NCBI GenBank assembly: GCA_030148365.1
Contig: JASBTO010000181.1
Location: 1 to 6,604, forward strand
From: Kangiellaceae bacterium
GTDB taxonomy: Bacteria; Pseudomonadota; Gammaproteobacteria; Enterobacterales; Kangiellaceae
Length of the DNA stretch: 6,604 nucleotides
Reading direction: 5' to 3'
Made by a program: the position numbers and the translations under genes. The notes under the pieces were generated by a model that did no database searches, was not told the DNA's origin, and worked only from the letters and a program-made list of their open reading frames with translations. How positions within the stretch are numbered: position 1 is the first letter of the stretch; the number at the start of each line of letters is the position of its first letter. Shown one piece after another: positions 1 to 5,872 of this stretch.

Positions 1-553
1 GCTGCATCGCGGTGGCGTAATTGTCTATCCGACGGATTCCGGATATGCCCTGGGGTGCCAGATTGGCAACAAGGCGGCGCTGGATCGGATCCGGCGCATT
101 CGGGAACTGGATGCCAAGCACGACTTTACCCTGGTCTGCCGGGATCTCTCCGAGCTCGCCAACTATGCCCGGGTGGATAACACCGCCTATCGGCTGATCC
201 GGAATGCAACGCCTGGCCCCTATACCTTTATCCTGCGTGCCACCAGTGAAGTGCCCCGCCGCCTGTTGCATCCGAAAAAGAAAACCATTGGCATCCGGGT
301 ACCCGACAATGCCATTGCCCAGGCCTTGCTGGAAGCCCTCGGTGAGCCGCTGATGAATGCCAGTCTGGTGCTGCCATCCGGCGATGACTTCCTGCTGGAG
401 CCGAACGAGATTTATGAACAACTGGAAAACCGCATAGATTTGATGATTGATGGGGGCTTTTGTCCCAGCGAGCCGACCACTGTGGTCGATTTGACCAGCG
501 GCTACCCGGAGGTGACGCGGCGCGGCGCCGGGGATCCGGACCGGTTTGAATAG
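1..553 (+). CDS. yciO: YciO family protein (Sua5/YrdC/YwlC fold), 5' truncated by window edge
   Basis: The reading frame is open from base 2, giving 183 visible residues that end at a TAG (551-553). The start lies upstream of the window; compared from memory with E. coli YciO (about 206 residues), some 23 residues are missing. The fragment opens with GGVIVYPTDSGYALGC, the nucleotide-binding strand and loop of the Sua5/YrdC fold. It continues with a RICRIR-like helix (RIRRIRELDAKH), FTLVCRDLSEL, TPGPYTFIL, EVPRRLLHPKKKTIGIRVP, ALLEALGEPLMNASL and, near the end, PTTVVDLTSGYPEVTRRGAGD. These match YciO more closely than the essential TsaC, which makes threonylcarbamoyl-AMP for tRNA t6A. The family's physiological role is poorly settled; relatedness to threonylcarbamoyl-AMP synthases is established, but the same activity in the cell is inference. 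In related genomes the gene upstream is often the PHP-domain nuclease trpH/rnm, which should lie just left of this window. Family assignment is firm. Confidence 0.93.
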   Translation, partial: LHRGGVIVYPTDSGYALGCQIGNKAALDRIRRIRELDAKHDFTLVCRDLSELANYARVDNTAYRLIRNATPGPYTFILRATSEVPRRLLHPKKKTIGIRVPDNAIAQALLEALGEPLMNASLVLPSGDDFLLEPNEIYEQLENRIDLMIDGGFCPSEPTTVVDLTSGYPEVTRRGAGDPDRFE

Positions 554-610
554 GGTCGGGGCCTTGGGCAGGACTTTTTGCCGGGCCGTCCCGCTTTTCC
601 GGTTGAGCAG

Positions 611-639
611 TTACCAAGCCACCGGGTCACAGGTATAAT
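611..639 (+). promoter_or_regulatory. Sigma-70 promoter for the trpS-scpA-scpB-rluB unit
   Basis: A perfect TATAAT (634-639) is preceded, after a 17-base spacer, by TTACCA (611-616), which matches four of six positions of the TTGACA consensus. Transcription would start near 645-647, leaving an untranslated leader of about 100 bases before the trpS TTG codon. It is the only strong promoter I can see between yciO and trpS. No comparable site is visible in the short gaps before scpA, scpB or rluB, so it probably drives all four genes. The start site itself is inferred. Confidence 0.72.
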
Positions 640-650
640 GGCCGGCTTTT

Positions 651-723
651 GCGCCGCATCCCATCCCGCCAGAGGATGCCGACGGCGCCTTACGCTAATA
701 TCAATACAGTCCCGCCCCGCGGG
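651..723 (+). promoter_or_regulatory. Structured 5' leader of trpS (two candidate hairpins)
   Basis: Directly after the predicted transcription start, GCGCCG (651-656) can pair with CGGCGC (683-688). Within that, CATCC (657-661) pairs with GGATG (674-678), giving an 11-pair stem with a 4-base one-sided bulge (679-682) and a 12-base loop (662-673). A second small hairpin pairs CCCGC (711-715) with GCGGG (719-723) around a 3-base loop. Neither is followed by a U tract, so neither looks like a terminator. The leader has no run of Trp codons and I recognise no T-box. A regulatory role is speculation; GC-rich DNA forms such stems by chance. Confidence 0.25.
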
Positions 724-736
724 CCTGGTGAATGAG

Positions 737-742
737 GGAAGG
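737..742 (+). promoter_or_regulatory. Ribosome binding site that decides the trpS start
   Basis: GGAAGG lies 5 bases before the TTG at 748. The two in-frame ATG codons downstream (757 and 763) would sit 14 and 20 bases from it, which is too far for efficient initiation. This spacing is why TTG was preferred as the start. The conserved enzyme core begins only at about residue 10, so homology does not discriminate between the three starts. Confidence 0.55.
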
Positions 743-747
743 TCAAT

Positions 748-1965
748 TTGAGTTCCATGGTTATGCAGCACCAGCGCGTGCTTTCCGGGATGCGCCCGAC
801 CGGGCGTTTGCACCTCGGCCACTATCACGGGGTGTTAAAAAACTGGGTGCAGATGCAACACGAGTACGAGTGTTTTTTTGCCGCAGTGGACTGGCACGCC
901 CTGACCACCCATTACGAGGATCCGTCGGAGATCCAGCAGCATGTCTGGGATACGGTAATCGACTGGCTGGCGGCCGGCATCAATCCAGGCTCGGCGACCA
1001 TATTTATCCAGTCCCGGGTGCCGGAGCATGCTGAATTGCACCTGCTGCTGTCGATGCTGACTCCCCTGGGTTGGCTCGAGCGGGTGCCGACCTACAAAGA
1101 GCAGCAGGAAAAACTCAAGGAAAAGGACCTCTCCACCTATGGCTTTCTCGGTTACCCGCTACTGCAGGCGGCCGATATTCTGGTGTACAAGGCCTCCCAG
1201 GTGCCGGTCGGGGCCGATCAGGTACCGCACGTGGAAATGACCCGGGAAATCGCCCGCCGCTTCAACCATCTTTATGGTCGCGAAGTCGGGTTTGAAGATC
1301 GGGTGGCCCAGGCCCTGAAAAAGATGGGCAAGAAAAATGCAAAGCTTTACAGTAGCTTGCGAAAAAAATTCCAGGAAGAGGGCGACGAGTCTGCGCTGGA
1401 TACGGCCCGTGCCCTGGTCGAAAATCAGGGCAATATCTCCCTCAATGACCGGGATCGGCTCTATGGCTGGCTGGACGGCAGTGGTAAAGTGATCTTGCCG
1501 GAGCCCCAGGCACTGTTGACACCGGTTTCCAAAATGCCCGGACTGGACGGCAACAAGATGTCCAAGTCCTACGGCAATGCCATTGAAATGCGCGAAGAGC
1601 CGGCTTCGGTCGAAAAGAAAATCCGCACCATGCAGACGGATCCGGCCCGGGTCCGCCGGACTGATCCGGGAGAACCGGAGAAATGCCCCGTTTGGGGTCT
1701 GCACCAGATCTACTCACCGGATGAGGTCAAGGACTGGGTCCAGAAGGGCTGTCGCAGCGCCGGGATCGGATGTCTGGATTGCAAGCAGCCGGTCATTGAC
1801 GCAGTGACCAGGGAAACCGGCACTTTCCGGGAGCGCGCCCGGGAGTTCGAGGAAAGTCCGGAGCTGGTGCGCAACATCGTGGCCGAAGGCTGCGAAAAAG
1901 CCCGGGACGTCGCCCGGGAAACCATGGATGACGTACGTGGCGCCATGGGCCTTTCCTATCGTTAG
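748..1965 (+). CDS. trpS: Tryptophan--tRNA ligase (TrpRS), long form with an insertion before KMSKS
   Basis: This cytoplasmic class I aminoacyl-tRNA synthetase charges tRNA-Trp with tryptophan using ATP. The 405-residue product has the HIGH signature as HLGH (22-25, in SGMRPTGRLHLGHYHG). It also has DWHALTTHY, the tryptophan pocket GYPLLQAADILVY with Asp143 (equivalent to the indole-contacting Asp132 of Bacillus TrpRS), VPVGADQ (152-158), and an exact KMSKS (270-274). The C-terminal helical part contains the conserved GCRSAGIGCLDCKQ segment. It is about 70 residues longer than the E. coli enzyme (334). The excess is a charged, Lys-rich insertion at about residues 183-249, between the Rossmann fold and the KMSKS region. 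A comparably long TrpRS is known in Pseudomonas, so this is a recognised subtype. Translation starts at TTG, chosen from Shine-Dalgarno spacing. It is the first gene of the apparent operon. Confidence 0.97.
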   Translation: MSSMVMQHQRVLSGMRPTGRLHLGHYHGVLKNWVQMQHEYECFFAAVDWHALTTHYEDPSEIQQHVWDTVIDWLAAGINPGSATIFIQSRVPEHAELHLLLSMLTPLGWLERVPTYKEQQEKLKEKDLSTYGFLGYPLLQAADILVYKASQVPVGADQVPHVEMTREIARRFNHLYGREVGFEDRVAQALKKMGKKNAKLYSSLRKKFQEEGDESALDTARALVENQGNISLNDRDRLYGWLDGSGKVILPEPQALLTPVSKMPGLDGNKMSKSYGNAIEMREEPASVEKKIRTMQTDPARVRRTDPGEPEKCPVWGLHQIYSPDEVKDWVQKGCRSAGIGCLDCKQPVIDAVTRETGTFRERAREFEESPELVRNIVAEGCEKARDVARETMDDVRGAMGLSYR

Positions 1966-2006
1966 GCAGCAGGCTGCGGGCTGAATCCAATCATGACAGG
2001 CGAACT

Positions 2007-2825
2007 ATGAGCGAAACCGAGACTATTGCCAGCCAGTCCCACCAGGTGCAGGAAGAAATGCCTTTTGCGCTGGTCAATGGTGAGCCTTACAAGTCGTTGC
2101 CCCAGGATCTCTATATTCCGCCGGAAGCCCTGGAAGTATTTCTGGAAGCTTTCGAGGGGCCGCTGGATTTGCTGCTGTACCTGATCAAGCGCCAGAATCT
2201 CGACATTCTCAATATCCCACTTGCCCATATTACCGAGCAGTATATGGAGTACGTGGAACTGATGAAGACGGTGCAATTGGAATTGGCGGCGGAATACCTG
2301 GTGATGGCCGCACTGCTTGCGGAAATCAAGAGCCGGGTGCTGTTGCCCCGGCCCCCCGTTGATGATGACGAAGATGACCCGCGCGCCGATCTGATCCGGC
2401 GGCTACAGGAGTACGAACAGTTCAAACAGGCTGCCGAGGATATCGACGAGCTGCCGCGCATGGACCGGGACGTGTTCGCGGTCAGCGCCAAGGCGCCGGA
2501 GTTGCATATCGTCAAGCCCCAGCCCGATGTGGAAATCAAGGAACTCCTGTTCGCGTTGCGGGATGTGCTGCAGCGCGCCGAGATGTTCAGCCATCACCAG
2601 ATTGAATTCGAAACCCTGTCCGTCCGGGAAAAGATGGGCCAGGTACTGGAGCGGTTGTCGGCGCAGAATTTCTGCGATTTCGCCTCCCTGTTCAGTGTCG
2701 AGGAAGGTCGTATGGGCGTGGTGGTGACTTTTCTCGCCATCATGGAACTCGCCAAGGAAAGCCTGCTGGAACTGGTCCAGACCGACGCCTACGGCCCCAT
2801 TCATATCAGAGCGAAGACCCAATGA
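2007..2825 (+). CDS. scpA: Segregation and condensation protein A (kleisin subunit of SMC-ScpAB)
   Basis: ScpA is the kleisin that bridges the two SMC heads and recruits ScpB, closing the ring that compacts and separates newly replicated chromosomes. The 272-residue product has the diagnostic kleisin N-terminal segment FEGPLDLLLYLIKRQNLDI from residue 49, followed by IPLAHITEQYMEY and the helix ending SRVLLPRP (109-116). A very acidic linker (about 118-125, DDDEDD) leads into LIRRLQEYEQFKQAAEDI. The C-terminal winged helix that binds the SMC cap spans about 200-268 (MGQVLERLSAQNFCDFASLF through ELVQTDAYGPIHI). An N-terminal extension of about 45 residues before the kleisin core is typical of gammaproteobacterial members. 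The ATG at 2007 has AGG (1998-2000) six bases upstream. It lies 41 bases after trpS and its stop overlaps the scpB start, which implies translational coupling and fits complex assembly. Confidence 0.96.
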   Translation: MSETETIASQSHQVQEEMPFALVNGEPYKSLPQDLYIPPEALEVFLEAFEGPLDLLLYLIKRQNLDILNIPLAHITEQYMEYVELMKTVQLELAAEYLVMAALLAEIKSRVLLPRPPVDDDEDDPRADLIRRLQEYEQFKQAAEDIDELPRMDRDVFAVSAKAPELHIVKPQPDVEIKELLFALRDVLQRAEMFSHHQIEFETLSVREKMGQVLERLSAQNFCDFASLFSVEEGRMGVVVTFLAIMELAKESLLELVQTDAYGPIHIRAKTQ

Positions 2826-3682
2826 GCATGAACCCCGAAAAACTGGCACGCATCCTGGAAGCGGCGCTGATGGCGGCCGGCAGCAGCCTGTCCCTGCAGC
2901 GCCTGCAGGAACTGTTCGAAGAAGACGCCAGGCCCGCCACCGGCGATATCCGCAAGTCCCTCGCCCAGTTGCAGGAAGAATGCGACGGTCGTGGCATCGA
3001 GCTGGTGGAAGTGGCCAGCGGCTATCGGTACCAGGCCCGCCAGGATTACGCCGAGTGGATCGCGCGACTCTGGGAAGAGCGGCCGGCCCGCTATACCCGC
3101 GCGCTGCTGGAAACCCTGTCGCTGATCGCCTACCGGCAGCCCATTACGCGGACCGAGATCGAGCAGGTACGGGGCGTGTCCGTCTCGTCGAGTATTATCA
3201 AGACCCTCACCGAGCGCGAGTGGGTGCGGGTGGTGGGTCACCGGGATGTCCCCGGCAAGCCCGCCCTGTACGCGACCACCAAGGATTTCCTCGACTATTT
3301 CGGTCTCCGGAGTCTGGATGAATTGCCGTCTCTGGCGGAATTGCGGGATCTGGACAATCTGAATCCGGAATTGCAACTCGAATCCGGTAGTGACGGTGAC
3401 AAATCCGCGCCGGCAGATAGCGCACAGATAGCCGCCGGGGATGACTCTGCAGGTGAGAAGACCTCCGGCGAGGATACCGGCGACAGGCAAGCCGCTGATC
3501 CGGGAGCCCCGGAGCCGGCCGATCTTGCTGGCGAGGATAACGGGGTTGCCGAGGCTGGCCCGGAAGCGTCACGGGCTGTGCAAGCAGAGTCCGGAGCCGA
3601 AACGTCTGATCTGTCCGAAGACGACGCGCCGGACGACGACTATGAAGCGAACGAAGTAAAAACTACCTCCAGCGTGGCCTGA
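2822..3682 (+). CDS. scpB: Segregation and condensation protein B with long acidic tail
   Basis: ScpB is a dimeric tandem winged-helix protein that binds the ScpA linker and modulates the SMC ATPase cycle. The first winged helix covers about residues 5-80 (LARILEAALMAAGSSLSLQ onward). The second covers about 90-165, with the family hallmark ALLETLSLIAYRQPITRTEI (94-113), VRGVSVSSSIIKTL and GHRDVPGKPALYATT (139-153). The folded part ends near residue 180. Beyond it is a tail of about 100 residues with no predicted fold, rich in Asp, Glu, Ala, Gly and Ser and almost free of aromatics, ending in a strongly acidic patch (SEDDAPDDDYE). At 286 residues the protein is much longer than compact ScpB proteins (about 200) because of this tail. 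The ATG overlaps the scpA stop in an ATGA (2822-2825); an in-frame ATG at 2828 is the alternative start. Confidence 0.95.
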   Translation: MSMNPEKLARILEAALMAAGSSLSLQRLQELFEEDARPATGDIRKSLAQLQEECDGRGIELVEVASGYRYQARQDYAEWIARLWEERPARYTRALLETLSLIAYRQPITRTEIEQVRGVSVSSSIIKTLTEREWVRVVGHRDVPGKPALYATTKDFLDYFGLRSLDELPSLAELRDLDNLNPELQLESGSDGDKSAPADSAQIAAGDDSAGEKTSGEDTGDRQAADPGAPEPADLAGEDNGVAEAGPEASRAVQAESGAETSDLSEDDAPDDDYEANEVKTTSSVA

Positions 3683-3708
3683 CGCCATGCCTGCACCGGA
3701 TACTGCTC

Positions 3709-4524
3709 ATGAGTGAAAAACTGCAAAAAGTTCTGGCCCGGGCCGGCGTCGGCTCCCGCCGGGAAATGGAACGCTGGATCGAGCAAGGCCGGGTCAGCGT
3801 GGGCGGCAAGATCGCGACCCTGGGCGATCGGGTCACCGGTGAGGAGCAGATCCGCGCCGATGGCAAGTTGATCAGCGTCAAGCCGGAGGCGGCACTCAAG
3901 ACCCGGGTGATTGCCTATCACAAGCCGGTCGGAGAAATTTGCTCCCTCAAGGATCCGGAAGGTCGCAAGACCGTTTTTGACAACCTGCCCAATATCCGGG
4001 ACGGCCGCTGGATCAGTATCGGCCGCCTCGATATCAATACCAGCGGACTGCTGCTGTTCACCAACAACGGTGAACTCGCCAATCGGCTGATGCACCCGAG
4101 TTACCAGATCGAGCGCCGCTACGCGTCCCGGGTCAATGGGCAGGTCACCGCGGAAATGCTGCGCAACCTGAAAAACGGGGTGGAGCTGGACGGCGACATG
4201 TGCCATTTCACCCAGATCCGCGACTGTGGCGGCGAAGGCAGCAATCACTGGTATGAAGTGACGTTGCTGGAAGGCAAGAACCGGGAAGTGCGACGTTTGT
4301 GGGAATCCCAGAATGTCGCCGTCGCCCGGTTGACCCGGATCGCCTATGGCCCCTTCGGCTTGCCCCGATCCCTGTCCCGGGGGCGCTGGCAGGAACTCGA
4401 AGGTAACGAGGTCAAGCGGCTGGCGGACGAAGTCAAGCTTGACGTCAACACCCATGCGGCCCGCTCGAAAAGCCAGCCGAAGAAAAAGGTACCCGGCAAG
4501 GCCCGCAATCCCTGGAAGCGATAA
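3709..4524 (+). CDS. rluB: 23S rRNA pseudouridine synthase, RsuA/RluB family
   Basis: RluB converts one uridine of the 23S rRNA peptidyl-transferase region (U2605 in E. coli) to pseudouridine. The 271-residue protein starts with an S4 RNA-binding domain (KLQKVLARAGVGSRREMERW, from residue 4). The linker segment YHKPVGEICSLKDPEGRKTVFDNLP follows. The catalytic motif is GRLDINTSGLLLFT (105-118), with Asp108 as the expected nucleophile. Later family blocks are GKNREVRRLWES (189-200) and RIAYGPFGLPRSLSRGRWQEL. DPEGR favours RluB over RsuA or RluE/RluF. The last 25 residues (247-271) form a Lys/Arg-rich tail probably contacting RNA. It starts 26 bases after scpB with only a weak GGA (3698-3700) as Shine-Dalgarno, suggesting it depends on upstream translation. 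The scpAB-rluB order recurs in pseudomonad-like genomes, although no mechanistic link is known. Confidence 0.95.
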   Translation: MSEKLQKVLARAGVGSRREMERWIEQGRVSVGGKIATLGDRVTGEEQIRADGKLISVKPEAALKTRVIAYHKPVGEICSLKDPEGRKTVFDNLPNIRDGRWISIGRLDINTSGLLLFTNNGELANRLMHPSYQIERRYASRVNGQVTAEMLRNLKNGVELDGDMCHFTQIRDCGGEGSNHWYEVTLLEGKNREVRRLWESQNVAVARLTRIAYGPFGLPRSLSRGRWQELEGNEVKRLADEVKLDVNTHAARSKSQPKKKVPGKARNPWKR

Positions 4525-4560
4525 CCGCCGGCCCGGCCCACCGCGCCGTTCCTGAACCTG

Positions 4561-4572
4561 ACAAGCGCTTGT
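4561..4572. promoter_or_regulatory. Perfect 12-base palindrome; candidate LacI-family operator
   Basis: ACAAGCGCTTGT reads the same on both strands and sits 81 bases before the dehydrogenase ATG, in the only sizeable gap of this region. Its central AAGCGCTT, symmetric about a CG step, resembles operators of LacI/GalR-type sugar regulators, which would suit a sugar-oxidising enzyme. It is followed by ATTTTT (4573-4578). It could instead be a weak terminator for rluB, but without a natural loop it would leave only 4 base pairs around GCGC. TATTTT (4572-4577) could be a poor -10 element with no good -35. No regulator gene is present in the window. Confidence 0.3.
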
Positions 4573-4640
4573 ATTTTTCCCTCATCGATCCCGGACTGGC
4601 AATTGACGCCGCCTTGGGGAATCATAGAGGAGACAACACA

Positions 4641-4646
4641 AGGAGG
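4641..4646 (+). promoter_or_regulatory. Consensus Shine-Dalgarno fixing the dehydrogenase start
   Basis: AGGAGG lies 7 bases before the ATG at 4654. This rules out the longer reading frame that could begin at a TTG at 4603, which would add 17 residues in front of an otherwise normal signal peptide and has no such site before it. It is the strongest ribosome binding site in the window, so this gene is probably translated efficiently once transcribed. Confidence 0.85.
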
Positions 4647-4653
4647 TTCAGAC

Positions 4654-5859
4654 ATGGATATCAACCTTCGTCTGCGAATTCTGGTCAGCACCGGAATGCT
4701 GCTGGTCAACTGCGGCGGCGGAGGCGGCAGCAGCAGTAACGATACCGCAGTCAGCCCGCCACCTCCGGTCACGACGACGGTCTCCTACAGCGCAGAAGTG
4801 GCCTTTCCCGGTCTTGTCTTCACCGATCCCCTGTACCTGACGGCATTGCCGACGCAGCCGGATCAGTTACTGGTGGTCGAGCAATCGGGCCGCATTCAGC
4901 GCTTTACCAACGATCCTGCCACCAGCACCGCGACAACCTTTCTTGATATCCGTAGCCGGGTCAACAGCGGCAGCGAGCAGGGCTTGCTGGGTCTGGCTTT
5001 CGATCCGGACTTTGCCAGTAATGGCAGCTTCTACGTCCACTACTCGGCGATCCCGCCCCGGCGCTCGGTCATCGCTCGCTACCAGATGGACGGGGCCCTT
5101 GAAGCCGATCCGGACAGCGAGGAAATTCTGCTGGAAGTGGCCCAGCCTTTCAGCAATCACAATGGCGGCATGATCGAATTCGGACCCGATGGCATGTTGT
5201 ACATCGGCCTCGGCGATGGCGGCGGCTCGGGAGATCCGGACAACAACGCCCAGGACCCCACGACTTTGCTGGGTGCGCTGCTGCGGATCGACCCCGATGG
5301 GGGCAGCCCTTACGGGATCCCCGCTGACAACCCTTTCGTTGGCGAAGGTGGCGGGGTGCGCGAAGAAATCTGGGCTTTTGGCCTGCGTAATCCCTACCGG
5401 TTTTCCTTTGATCGGCAGAGCGGGCAGCTGTGGCTCGGGGATGTTGGGGAAGCGTCTCTGGAGGAAATCAATATCATCACCAAAGGCGGCAATTACGGCT
5501 GGCGGGTTTTCGAGGGAACCATGCCCTTTAACGATTCCGGCAACAGTCTGCCGCCCAGCGCTTTTACGCCGCCGGTTTACGAGTACAGCCACAGCCTGGG
5601 CTGCTCGATCACCGGTGGCTATGTTTACCGGGGCAGCCTGTTGCCGTCACTGCAGGGGCAGTATATCTATGGTGATTATTGTTCCGGCCGCATCTGGGCG
5701 CTGGAATATTCCGGCGGCAGTGTGCAGTCCAATACGGAAATTGCCATGGTGCCGTCAGTCAGTTCTTTTGGTGAAGACGGGGATGGCGAACTCTATATCG
5801 TGTCCCTGAGCGGCGATATTTATAGGCTCGTGGAAACGGAGTCCGCGAACGGTCAGTAA
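4654..5859 (+). CDS. PQQ-dependent aldose sugar dehydrogenase (GSDH/YliI family), putative lipoprotein
   Basis: This 401-residue protein is a six-bladed beta-propeller quinoprotein of the soluble glucose/aldose dehydrogenase family, which oxidises aldoses to lactones in the periplasm and passes electrons to the respiratory chain. Recognisable blocks are SEQGLLGLAFDPDF (Gln109), NHNGGMIEFGPDGMLYIGLGDG with probable catalytic base His169, GALLRIDPDG, EIWAFGLRNPYRFSFD (Arg245-Asn246, PQQ/metal site), WLGDVGEASLEEIN (260-273), GGNYGW (278-283), SITGGYVYRG and YIYGDYCSGRIWAL. Cys317 and Cys343 are spaced so that a disulfide is possible. The N-terminus (LRLRILVSTGMLLVNC) resembles a lipoprotein signal with Cys20, followed by a Gly/Ser/Pro linker; Gly after Cys would send it to the outer membrane. 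Asn just before the Cys is unusual for a lipobox. The substrate cannot be read from sequence. The gene stands alone after a 129-base gap and converges on the next gene. Confidence 0.9.
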   Translation: MDINLRLRILVSTGMLLVNCGGGGGSSSNDTAVSPPPPVTTTVSYSAEVAFPGLVFTDPLYLTALPTQPDQLLVVEQSGRIQRFTNDPATSTATTFLDIRSRVNSGSEQGLLGLAFDPDFASNGSFYVHYSAIPPRRSVIARYQMDGALEADPDSEEILLEVAQPFSNHNGGMIEFGPDGMLYIGLGDGGGSGDPDNNAQDPTTLLGALLRIDPDGGSPYGIPADNPFVGEGGGVREEIWAFGLRNPYRFSFDRQSGQLWLGDVGEASLEEINIITKGGNYGWRVFEGTMPFNDSGNSLPPSAFTPPVYEYSHSLGCSITGGYVYRGSLLPSLQGQYIYGDYCSGRIWALEYSGGSVQSNTEIAMVPSVSSFGEDGDGELYIVSLSGDIYRLVETESANGQ

Positions 5860-5872
5860 TCGGCGTTGGCGC

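Noticed and set aside
554..610. Possible intrinsic terminator after yciO (CGGG-CCGT-CCCG near 583-594 followed by CTTTT).
   Set aside because: The stem is only 4 base pairs with a broken T run; other pairings in this stretch are equally weak, so it cannot be supported.
676..735. A 19-codon upstream reading frame (ATG at 676, stop 733-735) in the trpS leader, as a possible leader peptide.
   Set aside because: The purine-rich AGAGG directly abuts the ATG with no spacing, and the peptide contains no Trp codons, so it does not resemble a tryptophan-sensing leader.
3687..3708. An ATG at 3687 as an earlier start for rluB.
   Set aside because: It is out of frame with the rluB coding sequence; the ATG at 3709 gives the standard S4-domain N-terminus.
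2801..4455. Long minus-strand open frames opposite scpB and rluB (about 229 and 271 codons).
   Set aside because: They are shadows produced by GC-rich codon use in well-identified + strand genes; their translations show no recognisable family features and no ribosome binding site.
4603..4653. Longer dehydrogenase start at TTG 4603.
   Set aside because: It would place 17 polar residues ahead of the signal peptide and ignores the consensus AGGAGG correctly spaced before the ATG at 4654.
88..5239. The 7-mer GATCCGG appears 11 times on the + strand (for example 88, 196, 533, 1639, 1663, 5233) and twice on the other strand, far above chance by composition.
   Set aside because: All 11 + strand copies lie in genes, eight coding Asp-Pro and three Ile-Arg in frame, so codon preference explains them without invoking a DNA motif.
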